Source of the DNA: Actinomycetes bacterium
GTDB taxonomy: Bacteria > Actinomycetota > Acidimicrobiia > Acidimicrobiales > Bog-793
Length of the DNA: 53,972 nt
Reading direction: 5' to 3'
Assembly (NCBI GenBank): GCA_021809425.1
Contig: JAKBAA010000011.1
Span: 1 to 53,972, forward strand
Positions 48,903-53,972 of this stretch are shown here, in pieces. The notes beneath the pieces are model-generated. The model ran no database searches, was not told the DNA's origin, and was given only the letters and a program-made list of their open reading frames with translations. A program made the translations under genes and the position numbers. Each line of letters starts with the position of its first letter. Positions within the stretch are counted from its first letter, which is position 1.

Positions 48903-49550
48903 TCAGGACGGCAGCGGCAGCCCGGCCAGCCAGTCGGCCACCTGCCGGTCGAGGGCGTCGCGCCGGGCGCCGCCGACCGCCGCCGACAGGAGCTGTCGTG
49001 CGAGGTCGCCGAAGGGGAGACCCTCGGTCGACCGGTGATCGGCGTGCAGGCGCGACCGTACCGCTGCCAGGGCGTCGGCGACGTCGGCCACCTCCGGGCC
49101 GACGACGTCGGCGACGAGGTCCCGGACGACCGACGCCAGCGCCGGGCTGCGGCCGGTGGTCGACACCGCCACCGTCACCGGGCCGCGCCGGACGACGGCC
49201 GGCAGCAGCACCGAGCAGGCGTCCGGATCGTCGGCAGCGTTGACCAGGACGCCGGCGGCCTCCGCGGCGTCGCGCACCGCCCGCTCCACTTCGGGCCGCC
49301 CGGTGGCGCTCACGACCAGTCGCCGGCCGGTCACGTCCGTCGCTTCGAACGGCCGGCGGTGGACCTCGAGGGCCATCGCCGCCAACGCCTCCGTCACCGA
49401 CGGGGCGACCACGGTCACGAGGGCGTCCACCGCGACCAGCCCGGCCGCCTTGCGCTCGGCGACCGGTCCGCCGCCGACGACCAGGCACGACCGGCCTTCG
49501 AGCAGCAGGGTGACCGGGTAGCCGGGCCCGAGCAGCCGGTGGGGGTCCAT
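48903..49550 (-). CDS. Precorrin-2 dehydrogenase / sirohydrochlorin ferrochelatase (CysG N-terminal/Met8 type)
   Basis: 215 residues. The NAD-binding opening PVTLLLEGRSCLVVGGGPVAERKAAGL and the VVSATGRPEVERAV and NAADDPDACSVLLPAVVRRG segments match the siroheme synthase N-terminal module. It oxidises precorrin-2 to sirohydrochlorin and may insert iron, giving siroheme. The divergent sulfite/nitrite reductase needs that cofactor. ATG 49550 is chosen; a longer frame reads an implausible GRGRGR tract from the hexanucleotide repeat. The methyltransferase that makes precorrin-2 is not in the window. Confidence 0.88.
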   Translation of the reverse strand: MDPHRLLGPGYPVTLLLEGRSCLVVGGGPVAERKAAGLVAVDALVTVVAPSVTEALAAMALEVHRRPFEATDVTGRRLVVSATGRPEVERAVRDAAEAAGVLVNAADDPDACSVLLPAVVRRGPVTVAVSTTGRSPALASVVRDLVADVVGPEVADVADALAAVRSRLHADHRSTEGLPFGDLARQLLSAAVGGARRDALDRQVADWLAGLPLPS

Positions 49551-49567
49551 GGTCGACGGCGATCCTA

Positions 49568-49615
49568 CCGCCCGCCCCCGCCCCCGCCCCCGCCCCCGCC
49601 CCCGCCCCCGCCCGT
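49568..49615. repeat. Hexanucleotide (CCCCCG)n repeat, G-quadruplex-prone, between siroheme gene and cysH
   Basis: About seven uninterrupted CCCCCG units lie in the 155-bp divergent gap. The opposite strand has runs of five Gs spaced by one C, able to form a G-quadruplex. It sits in the 5' region of the siroheme gene and 60-90 bp before the cysH promoter. Confidence 0.85.
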
Positions 49616-49651
49616 GCCGACCTATCCGGACGGAGCCGCCGCCGTTGGGGG

Positions 49652-49682
49652 TTGAATGTCGACCCGGGAGGTCAGGTATAGT
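49652..49682 (+). promoter_or_regulatory. Candidate cysH promoter
   Basis: TTGAAT (49652-49657) and TATAGT (49677-49682) are spaced by 19 nt, slightly long. The -10 is good. Transcription would start near 49689, leaving a short leader with GAGGAGGA before the cysH ATG. Confidence 0.5.
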
Positions 49683-49705
49683 CGCCGTGGGAGCGAGGAG
49701 GACCG

Positions 49706-50485
49706 ATGGCGTCAGCAACCGACAACCGCCGTTCGACCGCCAGCGGGAGGGGCGCGGTCGGGGCGACCCGGGCGGCGACCCCGGCTGCGGGCTCCGTGTC
49801 GCCGACCGAGCCGATCGAGCCGACCGAGCCGCCCGAGGGACTGCTCGAGGAGCTGGCCGAGGCGAACGGTCGCCTGGAGGGGGCCTCGCCGCAGCGGGTG
49901 ATCGGGTGGGCGTACGAGCGGTTCGGCGAAGCGACCGTGCTGACGTCGTCGTTCCAGGACGCCGTGCTGATCGACCTGGCTGCCCAGGTGCGCCGCCCGC
50001 TGTCGGTGGTGTTCCTGGACACCGGGTTCCATTTCCCGGAGACGTTGGCGTACATGGAGACGGTGGCGCGCAAGCTGGACGTGCACGTCGAGGTGGTCAC
50101 GTCGGGACTGGCGCCGGACGTGCTGCCGTGTGGTGCCGACGGGTGCTGCCGGGCGCGCAAGGTGGAGCCGCTGGCAGGCGTGCTGGCAGGGGGGGCGGCG
50201 TGGCTGACCGGCGTGAAGCGGGTCGACACGCCGGAGCGGTCGCGGGCGGCGACGGTCGGGTTCGACGCTGCCAAGGGTGTGGTCAAGGTGAACCCGATCG
50301 TGGGGTGGACCGAGGCGGACGTAGAGGCGTACGTGGAGAGCCGGGAGCTGCCGCGGCACCCGCTGAACGCCAAGGGGTACTACTCGATCGGGTGCGCGCC
50401 CACGACCCGTCCGGTGGCGGCCGGCGAGAACCCGCGGGCCGGTCGGTGGGGCGGCACGAAGACCGAGTGCGGGCTGCACCTGTGA
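49706..50485 (+). CDS. cysH: Adenylyl-/phosphoadenylyl-sulfate reductase
   Basis: 259 residues. Reduces APS (or PAPS) to sulfite in sulfate assimilation. Seen are TSSFQDAVLIDLA, DTGFHFPET, the iron-sulfur-type CCRARKVEPL (Cys147-Cys148), YYSIGC (Cys230) and the catalytic ECGLH (Cys255). The usual fourth cluster cysteine in the GCAPCT motif is Thr233 (ACG). Cluster-bearing APS reductases use CC...CxxC, so this variant is odd. The first 45 residues are a low-complexity extension. GAGGAGGA precedes ATG. Next genes: siroheme reductase and FrhB-like protein. Confidence 0.92.
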   Translation: MASATDNRRSTASGRGAVGATRAATPAAGSVSPTEPIEPTEPPEGLLEELAEANGRLEGASPQRVIGWAYERFGEATVLTSSFQDAVLIDLAAQVRRPLSVVFLDTGFHFPETLAYMETVARKLDVHVEVVTSGLAPDVLPCGADGCCRARKVEPLAGVLAGGAAWLTGVKRVDTPERSRAATVGFDAAKGVVKVNPIVGWTEADVEAYVESRELPRHPLNAKGYYSIGCAPTTRPVAAGENPRAGRWGGTKTECGLHL

Positions 50486-50561
50486 GGTCGGTCGCCTGGC
50501 GCGGCCCGGCCGGCCGGCAGGCGAGCGGGGCAGTGGGTGCGGGAGTTGGTGGAGGTCGGTC

Positions 50562-52274
50562 GTGGAGTTCTTGAACCCGACGCGTCGCAGCGGCGAGCTC
50601 AACCAGGTGGAGCAGTGGAAGCTGGCCCGCCACCCCCTCGAGGTGGCCGAGGCGGTGCGCACCCGGTACGCCAAGGCCGGGGCGGCGACCATCGCAGAGG
50701 TTCCGGGCGAGGCAGAGCGGCTGAAGTGGGTGGGCATCTACCCGCAGCGCCAGGGCGGCGATGCGTTCATGTTGCGTGTCAAGGTGCCCGGCGGCCGGCT
50801 GACGGCAGCGCAGGCAGTCACGATCGGGGAGCTGGCGGAGCGGTATGCCAGGGCGCCGGAGCCGCATCCGGTGTGGGGTGACGGCTACTGCGACCTGACG
50901 ACGCGCCAGGACGTCCAGATGCACTGGATCCGCATCGGCGACGTGCCGGCCATCTGGGACGCCCTGGAAGCGGTCGGGCTGACGAGCGTGCAGGCGTGCG
51001 GCGACTCTGCCCGCAACGTGCTGTCGTGCCCGGTGGGCGGGGTGGACGCCGACGAGCTGTTCGACGCCGGTCCGGTGGCCGAGGCGATCTCGGGGTTCTT
51101 CACGGGCAACCGCGAGTACGCCAACCTGCCGCGCAAGTTCAAGCTGAGCGTGACCGGCTGCCTGGACGACTGCGCCCAGGCCGAGATCAACGACGTGGGG
51201 ATGCTGCCGGCGCGCCTCGAGGACGGGACGGTCGGGTTCGACCTGCTGGTGGGTGGCGGGCTGTCGGACGGGCCGAGGATGGCCAGCCAGATCGACGTGT
51301 TCGTCGGGCTGGACGAGGCGGTCGAGTGCACGCGGGCGATCGCCCAGCTGTTCGGCGAGCTGGGCAACCGGGAGAACCGTGGGTTCAGCCGGATGCGCTA
51401 CCTGGTGGAGGAGCTGGGCCCCGAGCAGTTCCGTTCCGAGCTGGCCAAGCGGGCCGGCTTCGAGCTGCGGCCGGCCGGCGAGCCGCTGACCCGGCGGTAC
51501 CGGGGCGACCACGTCGGGGTGCACGCCGAGCACGAGCCGGGACGGTGGTACGTCGGCTGCTCGGTGACCGTGGGCCGCCTGTCCGGTGCCGACCTGGCCG
51601 AGGCAGGCCGGCTGGCGGCCCGCTACGGCGACGGAGGCGTCCGGCTGGCGACCGACCAGAACCTGGTGCTGACCGGCGTGCCGGACGGCCGGCTGGACGG
51701 CCTGCTGGCCGAGCCGCTGCTCGCCCGTCACTCGCCGTTCCCCGGGCCGTTCAGTCGCGGGGTGGTTGCCTGCACCGGTAGCGAGTTCTGCCGGTTCGCC
51801 GTGGTCGAGACCAAGCTGCGCGCCGTCGACTGGGCACGCCGCCTCGACGACCGGTTCGCCGGGGCGCTGGGCGGCCAGGCCGGAACGCGGCAGCGGGCGG
51901 AGCCGTCGGTGGTCCGGATGCACTTCTCCGGCTGCTCGGCGTCGTGCGCCCAGCCGCAGATCGCCGACATCGGGTTCCGCGGGGACACGGCCCACGTGGG
52001 CGACCGGATCGTCGAGGCGGTCGACGTCAGCCTGGGGGGCAGCCTCGGCGAGGACGCCGCCTTCGGCGACTGGCTGGTGGGCGCCCTTCCGGTCGATGAC
52101 GTCCCCGCCGCCCTCGGAGCGCTCGTCGACCGCTTCGTCGCCGGCCGCCGGCCGGACGAGCCGCTGCACACCTGGGCGCGTCGGCATCCCACGACCGAGC
52201 TGCGCACGTTGCTCGACGACGGCAACGACGCCCCGGGGGCGATCCCGGACGGAACGGGAGGAGCTGGGGAATGA
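50562..52274 (+). CDS. Siroheme-dependent sulfite/nitrite reductase (ferredoxin-type, SirA/NirA family)
   Basis: 570 residues, two tandem reductase half-domains. The siroheme/[4Fe-4S] ligands are complete in the second half: Cys404 and Cys410 (CTGSEFC) with Cys458 and Cys462 (GCSASC). The first half has only a degenerate copy. Six-electron reduction of sulfite to sulfide or nitrite to ammonia. Overall it resembles the mycobacterial SirA as I recall it. Location after cysH favours sulfite, but the CTGSEFCRFAVVETK stretch also resembles ferredoxin-nitrite reductases. GTG start with GGAGG. Its stop overlaps the FrhB-like gene. Confidence 0.88.
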   Translation: MEFLNPTRRSGELNQVEQWKLARHPLEVAEAVRTRYAKAGAATIAEVPGEAERLKWVGIYPQRQGGDAFMLRVKVPGGRLTAAQAVTIGELAERYARAPEPHPVWGDGYCDLTTRQDVQMHWIRIGDVPAIWDALEAVGLTSVQACGDSARNVLSCPVGGVDADELFDAGPVAEAISGFFTGNREYANLPRKFKLSVTGCLDDCAQAEINDVGMLPARLEDGTVGFDLLVGGGLSDGPRMASQIDVFVGLDEAVECTRAIAQLFGELGNRENRGFSRMRYLVEELGPEQFRSELAKRAGFELRPAGEPLTRRYRGDHVGVHAEHEPGRWYVGCSVTVGRLSGADLAEAGRLAARYGDGGVRLATDQNLVLTGVPDGRLDGLLAEPLLARHSPFPGPFSRGVVACTGSEFCRFAVVETKLRAVDWARRLDDRFAGALGGQAGTRQRAEPSVVRMHFSGCSASCAQPQIADIGFRGDTAHVGDRIVEAVDVSLGGSLGEDAAFGDWLVGALPVDDVPAALGALVDRFVAGRRPDEPLHTWARRHPTTELRTLLDDGNDAPGAIPDGTGGAGE

Positions 52275-53638
52275 CCGACGTCGAGGTGCCGCCGTTCCGG
52301 CTGCGCGGCCTGATGAACGGGATCGACGAGGCGCCGGGCAAGGTGTGGTTCTTCGAGCTGGCTGCTGCCGTGATCGACGCCGACCGGTGCGTCCGGTGCG
52401 GCGCCTGCGTGGCCGCCTGCCCGACCGACTCGCTCGGGGTCAACGCCGACGACCTTCCGTACCTGGTCAAGATGTGCACCGGGTGCTCGCTGTGCTGGGA
52501 CTTCTGCCCGCGTGGCGGGCTGCGCTACGAGGCCACCTGGCTGCCGTCCGACGGCGCCGGCGCGAGCCGGGGCGGCGGCACGGCCGACGGCGGGGGCCGG
52601 CCGTCGGCGGCGGGCGGGAGCGCGACCGATGCAACGGCGACCGCTGTACCGGCGGCCGGGTTGGGTGGGGACGGCGCGGATGCCGGGGGGCTCGACTGGC
52701 GGGTGACCGGAGCCGACCCGGCACCGGGGCTCGGCCGGGTGGTCGAGCGGGCGGCCATGCGGGTGCGGGACGGGTCACCGTTGCGTTCGCCGCGCTCGCA
52801 GGACGGCGGCGTCGTGACCGCCGTGCTGGTGGCGGCGCTCGAGGCCGGGGCGGTCGACGGGGTGCTGCTCGCCCGGGAGGATCCGGCACAGCCGTGGCGG
52901 GGTGTCCCGTACCTGGCGACGACGACCGACGAGATCCGGGCGAGCGGTGGCAGCTTCTACAACCAGACGTTGGCGCTCGGGGCGCTGGACCTCGACAAGG
53001 CCGGCCTGTCCGGCGACGCCCGGGTGGCGCTGGTCGGTACGCCGTGCGAGATCCAAGGGATACGGGCGCTCCAGGCGCGGTCGTGGCGGCGTGGCACCTC
53101 CCGGGTGGACGCCGTGACGCTGGCGATTGCACTGCTGTGCACCAAGAGCTTCGACTACCGCAAGCTGATGGTCCAGTCGCTCGCCGTCGACCGGGGCCTC
53201 GACCTGACCGAGGTCGGCAAGGTGGACGTGATCCACGGCAAGCTGATCGTGCTCGACCGGGACGGCCAGACGCTGGTCGACGAGCCGGTCAAGGCGTTCC
53301 ACGGAGCGGCGCTGAAGGGGTGCGACGAGTGCGCCGACTTCCTCGGGCGGGCAGCTGACGTGTCGGTGGGCAGCGTCGGAAGCCCGGACGGCTGGTCGAG
53401 CGTGCTCGTGCGGACCGCTGCCGGGATGGCGGCGATCGAGCGGGTGCGCCACGAGCTGGAGGTGGCCGAGCTGGACCGGCCGGAGGCGCTCGACAAGCTG
53501 GACCGGCTCGACAAGAAGGTGGCCCGGTCGGCGCTCCAGCGGCCGTTCGAGCCGGACGGCCCGCTGTTCGTGGACTTCGCCGAGCACCTCACCTTCTACG
53601 ACGGCACCGACCGGGCGCCGGTTTGGCTGGGCCGTTGA
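52271..53638 (+). CDS. FrhB-like iron-sulfur flavoprotein (F420 hydrogenase/dehydrogenase beta subunit family)
   Basis: 455 residues. Two [4Fe-4S] ferredoxin motifs at the N-terminus (Cys40, 43, 46, 50 and Cys69, 72, 75, 79) are followed by a Gly/Ala/Ser-rich linker (about 95-140). The FrhB/FdhB domain then shows SQDGGVVTAVLVAALE, ASGGSFYNQT, VGTPCEIQGIRAL, LLCTKSFDY and KGCDECADFLGRAADVSVGS. Family members bind FAD and pass electrons between F420 or ferredoxin and a partner. The ATGA overlap with the siroheme reductase gene strongly suggests it feeds electrons to that enzyme. Which donor is used is not shown. Confidence 0.85.
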   Translation: MTDVEVPPFRLRGLMNGIDEAPGKVWFFELAAAVIDADRCVRCGACVAACPTDSLGVNADDLPYLVKMCTGCSLCWDFCPRGGLRYEATWLPSDGAGASRGGGTADGGGRPSAAGGSATDATATAVPAAGLGGDGADAGGLDWRVTGADPAPGLGRVVERAAMRVRDGSPLRSPRSQDGGVVTAVLVAALEAGAVDGVLLAREDPAQPWRGVPYLATTTDEIRASGGSFYNQTLALGALDLDKAGLSGDARVALVGTPCEIQGIRALQARSWRRGTSRVDAVTLAIALLCTKSFDYRKLMVQSLAVDRGLDLTEVGKVDVIHGKLIVLDRDGQTLVDEPVKAFHGAALKGCDECADFLGRAADVSVGSVGSPDGWSSVLVRTAAGMAAIERVRHELEVAELDRPEALDKLDRLDKKVARSALQRPFEPDGPLFVDFAEHLTFYDGTDRAPVWLGR

Positions 53639-53964
53639 GCCTCCACCTTCCCGCCGAGCCCGAGGGGATGCGTGCCGAGCTGCGCCGATCGGTGGCCGAC
53701 GCCCCGGCCGACGCCCACGCCGTGGTCGGTCGGGCCCTCGCCGGCTACCTGTCGGCGGCCTGGGGTGACGACCTCGCCCCGCCGCCACTGGTGCGCCGGG
53801 TCGTCGACGGGTCACGTTACGAGTCGTACCTCTGGGTGATGGGCGACCGGCGGTGGGCGCAGCTGGTGGACACGTTGGCCGGCCGCCTCGAGCGTCGCCG
53901 CGACCACCCGGCGGGACGACAGTTGGCACCGGACGGTAGGGGCGGCGTGAGCCGCCGCCCGTAG
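53635..53964 (+). CDS. Hypothetical protein, last gene of the sulfur cluster
   Basis: About 109 residues. TTG 53635 shares TTGA with the FrhB-like stop; ATG 53668 is an alternative start. The mostly helical, Ala/Arg-rich sequence has VVDGSRYESYLWVMGDRRWAQ as its most distinctive part and an Arg-rich tail. No family recognised. The end contains a GGCGGC/GCCGCC hairpin, and the window stops 8 bases later. Confidence 0.55.
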   Translation: MSLHLPAEPEGMRAELRRSVADAPADAHAVVGRALAGYLSAAWGDDLAPPPLVRRVVDGSRYESYLWVMGDRRWAQLVDTLAGRLERRRDHPAGRQLAPDGRGGVSRRP

Positions 53965-53972
53965 GATCGGGC

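Noticed and set aside
49683..49705. SAM or other riboswitch before cysH
   Set aside because: The leader between the likely transcription start and the ATG is only about 17 nt, too short for a known riboswitch.
49551..49718. N-terminal extension of the siroheme enzyme with a GRGRGR tract
   Set aside because: The tract is the translated hexanucleotide repeat and the enzyme domain starts at ATG 49550.

Overview
The window is about 54 kb of very GC-rich DNA, densely packed and almost all chromosomal housekeeping. Gene content points to a high-GC actinobacterium: a mycobacterial-type SerC, a type-2 LeuA, a PASTA-kinase fragment, DUF3039 and DUF1707 proteins, DUF222-HNH, and the uppS/recO/glyS/dnaG/rpoD neighbourhood. 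The citramalate route and the FrhB-type protein would suit an Acidimicrobiia-like lineage, but that placement is inference. No phage, integrase, IS element or CRISPR array was seen.

Layout. 1-6454: C-terminal end of a PASTA-domain kinase, an SDR oxidoreductase, an SCP2 protein, a carboxylesterase-type hydrolase and gatCAB. 6464-24957: a branched-chain amino acid and serine supercluster, ilvD, ilvBNC, serC (reverse), an aspartate-type aminotransferase, serA, leuA, leuCD and greA (reverse), leuB, ilvE and cimA. ilvB, leuA and leuB each have a short leader peptide rich in Val/Leu/Ile followed by a terminator hairpin, so three transcription attenuators appear to control the pathway. Isoleucine carbon probably enters through citramalate (cimA). 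24954-38343: small unknown proteins, a PAP2 protein, MscS-like channel, fatty acid desaturase, CFA-type methyltransferase, ABC-F ATPase, HtrA-like protease, mmsA, DUF3039, an MFS exporter, a NUDIX protein and two tRNAs (CAT, Asn). 38344-41135: acetate uptake (satP-like) and acetyl-CoA synthetase. 41310-48853 (all reverse): rpoD-dnaG, a DUF222-HNH protein, glyS, recO, a small membrane protein and uppS. 48903-53964: a sulfur cluster, with a siroheme-synthesis gene divergent from cysH, a siroheme sulfite/nitrite reductase, an FrhB-like iron-sulfur flavoprotein and a short unknown.

Most interesting points: (1) the sulfite/nitrite reductase gene overlaps an FrhB-family gene by 4 nt, suggesting an unfused F420H2- (or ferredoxin-) driven siroheme reductase; (2) the neighbouring CysH has Thr in place of one of the four usual iron-sulfur cysteines; (3) the three attenuators share a TTGnCG-type -35 box positioned so that the leader start codon falls at the predicted transcription start, i.e. 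leaderless leader peptides; (4) DnaG carries a His/Asp-rich repeat insertion encoded by a 12-bp tandem repeat.
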